Of a DNA stretch of 64,000 bases, positions 35,641 through 48,537 are shown piece by piece. Positions within the stretch are counted from its first letter, which is position 1. Each line of letters starts with the position of its first letter. This DNA comes from Owenia fusiformis. Lineage: Eukaryota > Annelida > Polychaeta > Sabellida > Oweniidae. The notes beneath the pieces are model-generated. The model searched no databases. It was not told the DNA's origin and saw only the letters and a program-made list of their open reading frames with translations. The stretch spans positions 248,001 to 312,000 of the forward strand of contig CAIIXF020000010.1 of assembly GCA_903813345.2 (NCBI GenBank), written 5' to 3'. Position numbers and translations under genes: made by a program.

Positions 35641-37399
35641 CGGTTATTTTTAAAAGATTTATTTGTGTTTATATTACACGCTACTGGTGATTCAATAAGG
35701 TTTTGTAGGCACAAGAACACCCATATGCTTTGAAAAATATATATTACTTTGACCATTTTTCGTATATAAGATTGATTTTACGATGTAAAGATATAAATGC
35801 GATATAATATGTGCTGTTTTATTTAAAACGCTTTAAAATATCGAAAACAGTAGAAGATTTTTATACTTAGGTAGGGTCTTGGGCTTCCATTTGACCATGA
35901 TAAAGTCCACGTTTCCTCTTAAATAACATGGAATAAATATTTTAACACAGGAATGAATTGATCGGCCTATAGCGTGAGTTTCAGCAGATCATACACTATA
36001 TGCTTTAAACAGAAGAAAAATGGGGTTTCATGCAAAATGTATGTCCAAATTAAAATAAACACCGTTCATTGATTCATTCGATTAAATGGTCACTGTGTGC
36101 GTATATTTTGTTATTCTGTCTATGTTTGAATGCAATATGATATGTACACTGTACACTGCTAAGAGAAAAACCTCTTGAAGCGTAACACCTTATAAATGGA
36201 ACAGTTTTTAAAGTCACATTTCAGTCCATTTATTTTACCCTCTGATTCCAAGGCATCCAAGAAGATTGTCGAATTGTAATGCAAGAATTGAATAAATCAT
36301 AAATGAAAATGTATGTCACTGTATCATCCATTGTCATGATTGTGGTTGTTATGGACATGGGGTCTCATAATAAACGTATTAAATCTGAATTGTACACTTT
36401 CTATTTCATTGGGGAGTTAAATCCTTCTTTTGCAGCAAGGTATCAATAAGTTATAGAAAAATGTAATGACCTTCAGTAGATGCCAGTAGTCAGTTCCCAG
36501 TTTCACCACGAGGTGGCTAACTTGGGTCATATGTAAATGATAGGTATAGGGGAAAGCTGCTCTATAGTTCAATATTCAGAAGATTTATTGATCAATTTTC
36601 AACTAAGGTGTATAGGTGATTAGCTTGAAAATGTTAGAATTGTATGTAATCGAATGCAAAATAAACAAAATATAATATGTGCTGTTTTATTTAAAAAGCT
36701 TCTTGTGCATTTTTTAGAGAAAAAAGTGAAATAAATACTCTGCTATTCTAGACAGCGTTATGTGGATGGGCTGAGGAAAAGTTCCAGTTTAGGCTTTGGT
36801 CATATGAACATTAAAGATTTGTTTGATTTATAATTAAAACCAAATCTTTACTTGTCAAGCTCATAGTTCTTCTAATCATTCTAAATTTGCCTCTATTTTC
36901 GATAATCTTTCTCATCTTCATCATTTCATCGTGATTTATAATGTTTTGAAATTTAACAGTTCGTAGTGAAGGACAATAGAAACATGTAAATCCAACCACT
37001 CTGAAATGCAAAGAACATATCATTAGAATCCACATGGTAAAATCACTCACTTGGCTGATCATAAATTTTTTTTATAACATCCTCCTAACTCGATACTGAA
37101 GGGGAGTTGGAACGTCTGATATGCATGTAATGTTAAGTTTTATGTATATTAACCATAGATGATATTGGTTTTGTGGTTTTGGCAATCTAAAAACAGAAAA
37201 TTTTGTGAAAAATACATTTTCGTTCGACGGGTTTTTGATTTTGCTTCTTATATCAACTCAGTTCAGGTATTTCGGTTGATTTAATCACTGAATCCTGTTA
37301 CCAAATGAATCTTGAGTCTCTTATACAGCATATGGAATACCATCTGTAGGTAAAATGACTTTAAACTGGTAAAGAGAAGACAAACAAACATACCTTTCC
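35641..37399. other. AT-rich sequence with a 26-bp direct repeat
   Basis: TATAATATGTGCTGTTTTAT plus TTAAAA occurs at 35803-35828 and exactly again at 36671-36696. No gene or element ends recognised. The minus-strand frame at 36811-37062 has no family motif. Confidence 0.4.
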
Positions 37400-39180
37400 T
37401 CCGACATTTTGGATTTTGCACATCTTGTCGAGTCTTTGATCACCCACTTTTAATACTAGGCGATCTCTGTACATATAGTGTTAAGCTTGCACAGCACACA
37501 CGTTTTACACACGTGTGCATCACCCTCGCGACGTCTACTGTTTAAATCGTAAGTTCCAGTTAATAATTTTATCATAAGTTTTGTGCAGTACATATAATTG
37601 GGATTATTTCTTGCAATAATCCACCAAACATTTGGCTTCAATTCTAACAAGGAACCTGCCATCATATTTAGATTATTGTACATCAGGGCTGAGAGCACAG
37701 TGCTACGAGCATGAGCATTTTTGACTCTATTGTAAATGGTCTCTCTAAATTTTGATTTACTTGGAAAAATAGCATTGAAAAGCATTTCCTTCACATAGTC
37801 AGTAACTTAAGGTTATATTTAAGAACGGTTTCCCACATATAAAATGAAGGGGATTTCATGCTTTTAAAGGTAACTGATGTCTACATCATTCTTATTAAGC
37901 GCTCTAAACATATGGTTTTGGCAATGACTGGATTCGCTTGCCAATCTCCCTGTGTGCACAATCCATCAGTTTAATGTCATCCTCTGAGTCTTGTATTACG
38001 GCACATCCATAAGTCATGGTAGGGAAAACGAAAGACCAGTACAGTTTTGAAGCGAATAATGGGTGAATACCACCACGTACACCCGCTTCCTAGGCCCAAA
38101 GGTGAGCAGATCTTTCTTCTCGCTGCAGATATAGCACTTTTTACATGTTCGGTTATTTTCACATGAGGAATTTCAACGTGATGAGCTGACTGAACAGTTT
38201 TTATGGACGCCGTTCCGAGTTTAAAGTTGTAAATCGTCCGTTTTGCTGGGCCATACGTCATTATTACACACGTATCTGGATGAAATTCAAAATGCCATCG
38301 TCTAAGTTCGTACGCTATCTGAAGAAATGTATTCATATGTCCTGGGTCAGTTGCAACAACATTTGCAACAAATTGACTGTTTATTAATTCATTTAAAAAT
38401 TCGGCAATGAAGAATTAGTAGAGATGCATACTGCAGATTCCACCTTGATGGACTCCCCTGTGCACATGAAAAGATTCAGAATTCAGCACACCATTAACTA
38501 GAACTCTACATTTATATTCTTAATATGAATTATACAACACTCGCCAAGCTACACCATTAGTACCGATGTTGTACAGTTTCCAGAACAGCCCATCAATCCA
38601 GGTACCATCGAAGGCTTTTCTAATGTCCACTAATGCCAGAAATACCCCTTCCGTAACATTATGTGCAATGTAATTTGTGCAACTTCTTGAAGCAAAAATG
38701 ATGTGTGAAGAGAAGAACACTTTTCGACAGAGGCACCCTGAATTTGAAGGATAGCATTTCTGAGCCTTGAAAGGATCCTAGCGAGTACCATATTATCAAA
38801 CAGTTTTCTCAAAATATTCATTAAAGTGATACCTCTGTGGTGGTCTCTGTTAAGGCAATCTTTGTTTCCGGACTTTAAAAGAGGAATAAGGATTCCTGTA
38901 CAAAAATGTTCTGGAATGTACTCACTTATACGAATAACGTTAAAAAGTAGTGTGATGACCATTGTCATTTATTGACCACCATATTTTATATGTTCTGCAT
39001 TTAAACCATCATGTAAAATCAGTGTCTAAAATAGAATCCTTATTTTATACTGAATCCATTTTCATTTGTTCCATATCTGAAAGAACCTCATTTTCAAAAT
39101 TAATGTCAAAAATGTCTCTATGGCCATATGACGCCAGATTACAAAAATATGATTGTCATTAGTTACAAACTGCAGTTGGA
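37400..39180 (-). mobile_element. Decayed LINE, RT and C-terminal domain
   Basis: Minus-strand fragments in N-to-C order: from about 39010, GLNAEHIKYGG (start of the RT fingers); 38968-38630, IPEHFCTGILIPLLKSGNKD and HHRGITLMNILRKLFDNMVL (RT block 2); 38720-38520, FLALVDIRKAFDGTWIDGLF (palm motif A, with the catalytic Asp in LVDIRKAFD); 38336-37977, the thumb (HFEFHPDTCVIMTYG); 37794-37456, a Cys-rich C-terminus with CKTCVLC. The YxDD box is not preserved in an open stretch. Spread over several frames, hence an old copy. The block order is that of an APE-type LINE ORF2; clade unassigned. Confidence 0.8.
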
Positions 39181-39229
39181 TCCATAAGAATCTCCCCATT
39201 GTCTGCTCTTACAGCGCTGGTTAGTTTAC

Positions 39230-40045
39230 CTCTACATTGCCGGAGTGAAAGAAATTATGGTCCCTTGGGGTTTATGGTCAACTTTCCTAACGGCCTTTAC
39301 TGGCCCTGACTGTGTACAAATAATAAGGAAAATAAATGTAATTAGGTCACCATATAAATCAATAGAGGGTAGGACCAAAATTTGATAGGCCATCTCCCCT
39401 TTTACAACAGATTCCGTTGATCCAAGTGGGACTCCCTTTATAGAAGCTTTGAATTGAATGTACACTTTTTAATGCTGAAATTGATAGTTTATCCATACAT
39501 TTTAAGAAAATAGAAATGTCAAAGAAGATGTTAAGCCAAATATTGACCTGATAGCTGAAAATTTCAATTTTTCTCTCTACAGTCCTTGTTGCCCCTTTAA
39601 TTGGTTTTTACCTTTTATAAATTCATAATATGGTCAATTGTGGCTCGATTTTCATGCAATATTTAAGGATAATTTAAAGGTGCAAAAATTAGTGCAGAGG
39701 GGCCATTCAACGATCATGGACCAGTGTCAAAATATATTTAAGTTTGGATATTTCATCAAGACTAACATCTATTTTTATTATCCACAAAAAAAACCACTAG
39801 ATAAACATTATTTCAGCATATATTCCTCTTAAAACATGGTGGATCTTAAAAATATAAAAGCGGATTTCCCCTTTTTGAAGCTTTGAACTGAATTTACACT
39901 TCTTAATGCTGAAATTGATAGTTTATACATACATTTTAAGAAAATAGGTCTGTCAAAGAAGATGTTAGGCCAAATGTTGCCTTGATAGCTCATAAAAAGT
40001 TAAAATTTTCCTATTTTCTCTCTACAGGCCTTGTTGCCCCTTTAA
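39230..40045 (+). repeat. Dispersed repeat D, tandem-like copies
   Basis: A segment ending in CTTGTTGCCCCTTTAA occurs twice (about 39407-39603 and 39865-40045), sharing AATGCTGAAATTGATAGTTT and ACATTTTAAGAAAATAG. Between them lies the part also seen at 35150-35330. A further copy is inverted at 56040-56290. Non-coding, family unknown. Confidence 0.7.
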
Positions 40046-40099
40046 TATACGAAACGATTAGCAATCAACACTTGGTGAAATCAATAAAATAATATATAA

Positions 40100-40420
40100 A
40101 AAGATGTTTTATTTTCGGATATTGTGTAAAAAGATGCGTAATAATACAGTATTTCCATTCAGTATTGTAATTATTATATTATATTATGAAGGAAAAAAAT
40201 ATAATCAGCATAATATACTCTATTATATAGAGATTAATATAATATAATTAGAAATAAGTGAGATCCAAATATGATGATTGCAGTTTATTTAGAATTTTTT
40301 TCTATTCTAAAAAATATTATTTTCTAGTATTTCCAATCTAAACAGAATATATCAAATTATATTGTATTATTTGGGTTCTAAAAAATATTATACGCGATTA
40401 TTCTCGCCCAACTTGATGTA
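40100..40420. repeat. AT-rich arm left of the 540-bp array
   Basis: Very AT-rich, with many AATATTAT/ATAATATA runs, ending AATATTATACGCGATTATTC. The last ~25 bases match, inverted, about 43062-43085 on the other side of the array. Low complexity makes the rest of the inverted match uncertain. Confidence 0.45.
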
Positions 40421-40619
40421 CAATCCATCTGGTTAATTACTTAACCAAACAAAACAAAGAATGCACAGCATGGCAGTTAATAGGATTAACCGTTCTACTG
40501 GCCTTCTCATCTCCATTACTTACAAATGTCACACATAGATTTTATTTTGATTGTTCTATTTCTATTTGAAACATATTAACAAAATAAATATTTAGAAGAA
40601 ATTAATAAATTTAATTTGA

Positions 40620-43060
40620 TTTAAATTAATGTTAACAATGGAGTAAACGTGTGAAGAAAAGTCATCAATTAGAAATCAAAAAATTAACTTTCCAATGAGT
40701 TAATCAATTCAATCCAAATTGTAACACAATGTTAATCATAGAAAGAGGGACACTATACCATACAATAAATATGAAAAACTTAATTTGCAAATTATTATTT
40801 TTTTTGTGATAATTAGAAGAATCAGTTCTAGATATTAATACATTAACTCTAACAAACAGATTAGTTATCAGTGAACAAACCTCATTTCATAGAAACTGAA
40901 AAAACTTAGGGATTAAGGTATTACTTATATTGCTCTGACATCAATACATGTATGTGAATGGTGAAAATCTGCATGATTTTGAAAGAATTGTTGGCTAAGG
41001 GGAGGAGATCGTTACTCGATAGGTACGGGCCTGTATAAAATGTGTAATGTATTTAACTGAAAAATTGAGCAGTTCTGTGTCAAGACTATTTTTGTGGTTG
41101 GCAAAGTGAATACAGGTGGTTGTTTGTGTCTGTGGGGGGCCTTAAATGTTGTTTGTTGTAAACTTAATGTGGCAGAGAAACAATGGAGTAAAATATGAGG
41201 AAACCCATTGATTAAAACTTAACTTTCCGTTGATTCAATCAATTAAATCCAAATTTTAACACAATGTTAATCATAACATAAGGGGCATTATACAATCAAA
41301 TAAATATGAAAAACTTAATTTTCAAATAACTTAGAACTGTTGGCTGTAGGAAATTAATCCATTGCCTCTAACAAACGGATTAGTTATCAGTGTAAATGAA
41401 GCTCATATAAAAGAAATGAAATAATTAGGGATTAACATTTTACTTATCATATTGCTCTGACATGCTGTATGTCAATATGTTATTTACATCAGTTTGTTCT
41501 ACCATGCACCAATTTGCTCAAAGCGTAATCATTGCTTTGTCAGATGAAACATTAGGAATAAATGTAAATTGTGCCCACTTCTTTATTTTCATTATCAAAC
41601 AACTACTTAACATACTGAATCTCGCACCTTTTGAATATAATATATATTTGGAAATGGAAAACAAAGAAAGTTGTAATAAAAAGAAATGATCCAATTGTAG
41701 TAGAAACAAATGTATAACATCATGTACTAATCTGATGTTTATATCCCCCCTCCCGGGATATCCCCGGTTTATATCTCAGATACTATATGGATAATAGGAA
41801 ACCGACGAATTGTGAAATGTGACAGAATACAAGTTCTTCTTTTGTTTTAGCATGGCTTAACACCACTTGTATCGGTTAACCTAATGGACGTTTCCTTATT
41901 TATTATCAGTGATTTGTCAGAAAAATTGGAGCAAAACATACAATATATTACAGGCTTGTAATAAGTTTTAGCCCAGGGGATCAATTTTCAAAACATACCA
42001 AGGGTTCACAATTAATAATAGGATTTTGAAAGAATTTTGGCAAGGGGGGGTTGATTTACTCGAACCCAACGACCCCCCCCCCTTCCTTGCCATGGACCTG
42101 TACATGTATCAAATTTTTAATGTATTGATATATAGCAGTTTTGTGTCATCAATGTTTTGTGTTGTTTGTGAAGTGAATAAAGGAGTTTGTGTCTGTGTGA
42201 GAGAGGGCTTTAAGTCTTGTTTGTTGTAAGCTTAATTTGACAGAGAAACTATTGATTTAAATTGTGAGGAAACCCAATGGAGTAAAAATGTGAGGAAAGC
42301 CATTGATTAAAAGTTAACTTTCCATTGAGTCAATCAATTAAATCCAAATTTTAACACAATGTTAATTATAACATAAGGGACATTATACGATCAAATAAAT
42401 ATGAAAAACTAAATTTGCAAATTCTTTTTTGGTTGAAATTAGAACCATCGACTGTAGAAATTAATCCATTAACTCTAACAAACGGATTATTTATCGGTGT
42501 GAACAAAACTCAAATCATAGAAATTGAATAATTAGGGATTAAAGTTATTATATTGCTCTGGAATGTCAATACATGTATGTGAATGTTGAAAAACTATATG
42601 AATTTGAAAGAATCGTTGGCCACAGGGAGGGGGGTCCTTAAGTATGGTTCTGTATAAAATGCGTAATGTGGTTATTAATTATTGAGCAGTTCTGTGTCAT
42701 GACTGTTTTTGGTGGCAAAGTGAATACAGGTGGTTGTTTGTATCTGTGTAAGAGGGGGATTTAAGGGCCAAAAACCTAATGTGACAGAGAAACAATGGAA
42801 TAAAAATGTGAGGAAATCCAATTAATTAAAAATTCAAAAATTAACTTTACAATGAATTAATTGATTGAATCAAAAATTTAACACAATGTTAATCATAACA
42901 TGAGGGACATTATACAATCAAATATATATGTAAAAACTTATTCTGCAAATTATTTTTAAGAGCCATCAGCTGTAGAGATTAATCCATTAACCATAACAAA
43001 CGGATTAATTATCAGTATGAATGAAACTCATTTCATAGGAATTGAATAATTAGGGATTAA
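40620..43060. repeat. Tandem repeat of ~540 bp, about four units
   Basis: Unit starts are marked by AATGGAGTAAA/AATGGAATAAA near 40637, 41183, 42272 and 42795. Each unit goes on with TTAACACAATGTTAATCATA, CTCTAACAAACGGATTA and TAGGGATTAA, and ends with a GTGAATACAGGTGGTTGTTT-like block. Spacing is about 546, then 2 x 545, then 523. The double-length interval contains about 550 bp (41465-42020) not found in the others, replacing or interrupting one unit. No conserved open frame crosses the units. Confidence 0.8.
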
Positions 43061-43340
43061 TGGCTCGAATATAAACGCGTATAATCGGTTTTTGATTGCA
43101 GATGCCAACATATTATTTGCTCCTGACAAAAATATTATTCTATATTATATGGTATTATATATTGTTCCCTTTAAATAATACACGAATAATATTATTAAAT
43201 CAAAAATAATTCTTCAAAATACGTATTATATTTTTTTCCGCTATAATACAAAAAATAACTGCCTACTATACTGGAAAAAATATTCTCTATGATTCTCTCT
43301 TAATGCAACTTATTTTGCAGTATATTAAACATTTTATTCT
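43061..43340. repeat. AT-rich arm right of the 540-bp array
   Basis: Begins GGCTCGAATATAAACGCG and continues with AATATTATT-type runs, the loose inverse of 40100-40420. Confidence 0.4.
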
Positions 43341-44831
43341 ACTATTTTTACATTTTTACCAAGTGCAAACAGAGAAATTATCAATTTTTCGTATATTCTA
43401 GAGTATGAGAAATCAATTAGAATTAGTATGAGTATTAGAAACAATCAATGTTTTATGAATTTCGATGTTATTGACATCAAGTTCCATAACTGTTTGTTTC
43501 ATAACTTTGACTTGACTTTTTTAAGGTTAGTTTATTTCATTTTAACACATTTATAATACAATAGTCATAGGTACCAAAAAAAGATACAATACAATGTGCA
43601 TGAAATGCAAGAAGCCGAGGTCTGATGACATTTTTGGCTTGTGTTAATGAAACAGAAAAAGAAAATAAGTTACACTCAACATGTGCTTTCAGTAGAAGGC
43701 CTTCTATTGAAAGCCTATGCTCCCATTAAGATGGTGGAAGATAGATGATGAGAATGAAATGAGATGATGAATAATGATCAGGTTCAAGTAGTACATAAAA
43801 ATTCAATTCCTAAATTATTTTATCAATAAATGTTGCAGTTAGCTTCATTATAGTAGAATTTTGATCTCTTGTAAGGTTTGTATCACCAAATAAAATCCCC
43901 TAACTTACCTTAGTTCTTCTCCAAAAGGTGTCTTATATCTGTGGCTCGAGCTAAAAAATAACGAAGACGCAAACAATTGCAAAAAGTACTCTTGAAAAAA
44001 TCAAGTGGGAGTCGGATTAACCCCCCCGCAGACATTAAGGTTAAATAATAACGTGTTGAAACTTTAACCCAATGAACCGTACTGAGCTAATGCTAACCGA
44101 TAAGATATACGAGATAATAAAAAATATCAATATCATACGAGACATCTATGCAAAATCGCCGTTTGTTTTCGATAATTCGCCGTTTTTCAGAAGCCAAATA
44201 TTGTCTAAAGGATGAGTGGCTTTAAGACCCTATATTAGTCCCCAATATATTTAGAAAAAATTGTACAGGATATCAAAGAAGAGACTTTCTTTGATAACCA
44301 GATCCAAAAATTAGGTAATTCTGACATTTATATTTCTAAATATAGGTCATTCTATTAACGTGTATGAAATTACCTTTTCAAGGAAAAATCACTTTTTTAC
44401 ATCATTATTGTCAATGTTTCTATTTATTATCAAAGTAATCATTATTTTCAGTCATTAAATACTTTATAATTGAACCTGTTGCTATTATCTTACATAATAG
44501 TGACAAAGCATATTGGCAACATTCGAAAAACATATAAAATATAACAAGTCAAAAATACAAACAAAATATTGAATAGTGATCTTCTTTATACTTCATTTAG
44601 AATAATTGTCTACAAAACAAGTTTGCGAAACTATGTCAGAAAATAATATTATATTTTTTTAATTTACATCATTTAAAAACAACATTTAAAAACACATGAA
44701 GTAATTAACAAATCAAAAATGCATATCAATCACTTATGTATGTGTTTGTTCGTTATAATAAGAGATTCTCTGAGCTATCATCATCTTCTTCAGATGACAA
44801 CATTTCATACATATCTTTTGATTTTAAAATG
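43341..44831. other. AT-rich sequence, no recognised gene
   Basis: Nothing convincing. The plus-strand frames at 44719-45035 are the opposite strand of the entry below. Confidence 0.3.
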
Positions 44832-44999
44832 TCAAACTTCATGCATTTCTTTTATACCCCTTGCGCCTACAACCCTACTCCAAACAAGGTATGTACAACA
44901 CCATCCAGTGTTTGCATCAATACTATTACATACATCTGGATCTGGGTTATACTCCACCCATGTATAATGAGATTTAGAGGACACAAACCGATTACTGGA
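44832..44999 (-). CDS. Short coding-like segment, possible exon or transposase relic
   Basis: The minus strand is open for 55 codons from SSNRFVSSKSHYTWVEYNPD through NTGWCCTYLVWSRVVGARGI to a stop, with amino-acid use unlike random AT-rich translation. Overlapping its 3' end, another frame reads KFDILKSKDMYEMLSSEEDD plus DSSENLLL and stop. That looks like one coding region with a shift, or two unrelated frames. Not recognised; an acidic tail of this kind occurs in several transposases. Confidence 0.25.
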   Translation of the reverse strand, partial: SSNRFVSSKSHYTWVEYNPDPDVCNSIDANTGWCCTYLVWSRVVGARGIKEMHEV

Positions 45000-47717
45000 C
45001 TTTTACACAAATTAGGCCATATGTATCCTTTTTAACAATGATGGTATATTTCCCATCTACTTGAAGATGGTCATCTGCGCATCGTTTAAATTGGTTGGCC
45101 TGATCTTAAGAGGGTCTACTATGCTTAAGTTGTAACCCTCTTGTCTCCATACAGGGGGTACAGGGAGATTGCAGTTCACTCATGCAGTTCCCTTTGCTTT
45201 GGGCATTTTATTAGCAAATGCCGTTTTTCCACCTACTGTTTGTGACTTACAGTATATTTCTTCTGTACAATAAAGTTGAGCTGGATTTCTAAATATGAAC
45301 ATTGGTATGATCAGCCAGTGAACTGTGGCAATATAAAAAATTATTCATACACAAAACATCAAGATAAAATGATTGTACAACAATCATCTCATATGAATGT
45401 ATTGAAAGGAATTGCATGTTATTATGTTGCTTAGAGCCATGGTAAAGATATATGCTTCTCAAGAGGTCATGTTCCAGTGCAAGCATACATATTAGTTCAT
45501 GAAAAGATCATAGGAATAAAGAAAATATACTCAATTATATATAAAACACAACTGTCACAATCATTCTAATGATTTTCAAAATGGCTGACATCATTTTATT
45601 TCATGCTGAAAATTGCAGAAAAGTTCCATTTTTGCACAAGGCTTGGTCCTTACCTAGATTTTTACATATCTCAAGAAGTACTTTAGAAGTACACTATTCC
45701 CTCAATACATATAACTTTCTAGGTAAGAACCAAGCGTTATATGAACAAAGCAAGAGTTAACCATGACCTTCCTCTATCTAAAAAGAATTAGGTCAACACA
45801 ATTGCAAACATAATTAATCCCTACTCAATGACTATTGAAATATGACTATTTATATGTACAAAATATTAATCCAATGAGTGTATAGAGTGACACAATCAAA
45901 CAATGGGATATCTGCCAAGTTGGGTTTATACATTCTGGAGACATTTTCTGAGACTGATAAAAAATTTACATTTTCACAGGAAGTGATACATACCTCCCAA
46001 ATCAACCAAAATATACTTATATCAGGAATCTTGAATGCTTTTTATTGCTATTTCTTGAAAATATACATTTGATCCTACATATCAAGGATATAAACGACAT
46101 TGCATTTTTCAACGTTGCATTTTTCAACGTTTCAAAAAAATGTTTTTTTGAAGGATATAAAACTATTGTGAATATATTAAAACTAACTTCTAGAGGTTAC
46201 ACTTACACATAGTTCACACCGATGCATAGCATTCATCCTTACTTATTTTTTGCCGACAAAAATTAAGAACATTGGTTGATAAATAAGTGAGCAATTTACT
46301 CATTCATGCATTGAAGTGGTTCAGGGCAAATGCATTTCGAAATTTAAGTTCTCATGGAAACCAATGGTACAATAGTATTAAAAACATAATATATCCATCC
46401 TTTTAATATGGCTAGACAGTCAACATAGGTTTATTTTTTTTAGTTTAGCATAGAAAAAGATTGACATGGGAAAATGTTGCCACCTAAGCGATGTCACGAT
46501 GATGTCATTAGGTTGCAAAATATTTTCGATATGCAAAAACATTGATTTGGCACATCAGATATGACATTTTATTATCGAAATGGTCTGTCCTTTTTTCAAT
46601 CTTTATATTATTGTTAAAAATATAATATTTTCTTGGACTGTATAGTGAAATATTTGATGATTAAAGATTTCAACTTTATTTGAAAAATGGCTGGATTTGG
46701 GAATTTGAGACATGAAAAGCTGAAAAACTTTATTTCAAAAACTTATTTTCAAAAATCTCTTAAATTAATGTTTAAGTCATGACAAATAGTAAATATATGC
46801 AAAAACATATTTTCAAACTCTACATGGGGACTTTAAAGTCAGCAGATACATTAAACTTGCAATGTAAATTATATATATACACAGGATGCATTCTAATTAT
46901 TAAAAGTGTTCAATTCAGCAGGTGGATTTCAATTTGAAAATTGCAACCTGTGTAAGGGTAAGTTATCTTATAAAAGGTAAATGACATTCTATAGAAGTTG
47001 CCAAAGTCATTCCACAGTTCAAAGTGTTAATTTGTGTAGCCGATGTCTTGTGGTCAATCCAATTGACAATATCACACGGGGAAGATAACTTTGACAAACC
47101 TGCAAAAAGGGTGCAAAAAGTAAAATCCTGGATATCTTACCTATTAATAGGATTCAAAGTTGAAAACTTTGATTGGCTGTAAATAATATGGTATTTCAGA
47201 TACATTGTCTTTGAAATATAATGCACATCAGAATTGTATATTATTTTGGCAAAGCCTCTCCATGCCCTTGTTCATTTGTCCACTTTCTGTCCATGGACTC
47301 TAACAAGAATTTGCATTTCCGGGAGTGTAAAATTGGTTGTATTGAATGCCACCTCTTGTATTTTTCATCTGCTTCTTGTTTCTGAATGTTTGTCCCTTGG
47401 CATCAACATATTAAAAAACCTACTCAGTTATCAAAGATTACATTCCTTTCTTACAAAAATGGCAGTCATTTGGAAATTCAGCCGCCATTTTGAAAATCTT
47501 TCTCGAACAGAGCTACTGTTTCCCAAGGCATTAGAATATAAAATTTAAAAACAATATATTCATTGCTATTTGAGTTATCAACGATTACAGGTTTCTGAGC
47601 TATTAATTAATTAGGTGTCTCCAAGCTGTTAAAAATAGTAGGGAGTCTTACTGTAATGCCATTTTTAGAAATTCTGGGGTCAACCGTATGTGGATCCTTA
47701 AAAATTCGAAGGACCTC
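45000..47717. other. AT-rich sequence, no recognised gene
   Basis: Contains the hairpin at 45641-45735 and a short duplication of GCATTTTTCAACGTT near 46101-46130. The frame at 47234-47548 has no family signature. Confidence 0.3.
45641..45735. repeat. 18-bp inverted repeat (hairpin)
   Basis: GCTTGGTCCTTACCTAGA (45641-45658) pairs with TCTAGGTAAGAACCAAGC (45718-45735) with one mismatch. The 59-base loop holds a smaller inverted pair AGTACT-TTAG-AAGTAC. May be a tiny MITE; no target duplication identified. Confidence 0.6.
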
Positions 47718-48225
47718 ATTCCTTTTTGTTTTGAATTTTTTACACCATAACTTTAAGTAACTACTCATTATGCAACTTTTCACCACGTGGAATTTTAAAA
47801 TAATAAGTTTGAAAATTCCATTTTTATAATGGAGCTCAATGGGAAAAACGACATAATTTGAATTATCTTCAAACGTAGCGGCGCGATTTTCTTGAAATTG
47901 ACACAGATATAATAAATATTGGTAGGACGAAATGTTTGAAGAGAAATGAAGAAAATTCACCGTCCTGGTTACGCAAAATATAGAAAAATGTGAAATAATC
48001 ATAAAAAACTGTAAAAATAGATTGGAGGGGGTGATATCATTTTTAATGTGCCATTCACTACTATAGGGTAACCAAAGTTTTGGTAATGGTTTACTTATTT
48101 TAAAATTATATCTTCCAGCATGTGTATCAAGCACAGGTAATACAATAAGTGAGTTATCATTGATTGGAATGGTATTATTGTATTCCTTAGCAATGACAAA
48201 AAATAAAATCGATCATATCACATAC
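47718..48225. repeat. Repeat B, copy 2, first part
   Basis: Matches 818-1290 in order and orientation, up to CATATCACATAC, where the LINE begins. The match starts at ATTCCTTTTTG in both copies. The minus-strand frame 47607-48134 (175 codons) spans it but starts outside the repeat on one side and does not stay in frame with copy 1. Confidence 0.85.
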
Positions 48226-48537
48226 ATGAGAGTGATAGGTCAAGGTTGCTAGATAGCAATAACAAGTAAATTTGGCTCCACATAATTTATCAAAAATACA
48301 TGGATATAGAAACCAGTTGTGGTTTTGGACTGTATAGGAGTTAGTATAAACATACAGTGCATCAGGAGAAGAACTCAGGAAGTACTATTGTGATTATATT
48401 ACTGAACAATTCAAGGTACATTTTCTGAACATTTGCAGTTGGAAATCTCATTTTCTAACATTGGAGCCTCCATACTTGGCACTGCCTTGGTGAGCTAGCT
48501 AATTTCCTACACAGTATAGGGACTTGTAATTAGCACT

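Noticed and set aside
44719-45035. Plus-strand frames of 82 and 99 codons
   Set aside because: Two overlapping frames without motifs; the opposite strand reads more like protein, though weakly.
47607-48134. 175-codon minus-strand frame with a shorter relative at 936-1199
   Set aside because: The similarity is that of repeat B. Small insertions and deletions between the two copies are not multiples of three and shift the frames, and the longer frame extends beyond the repeat, so no coding constraint is visible.
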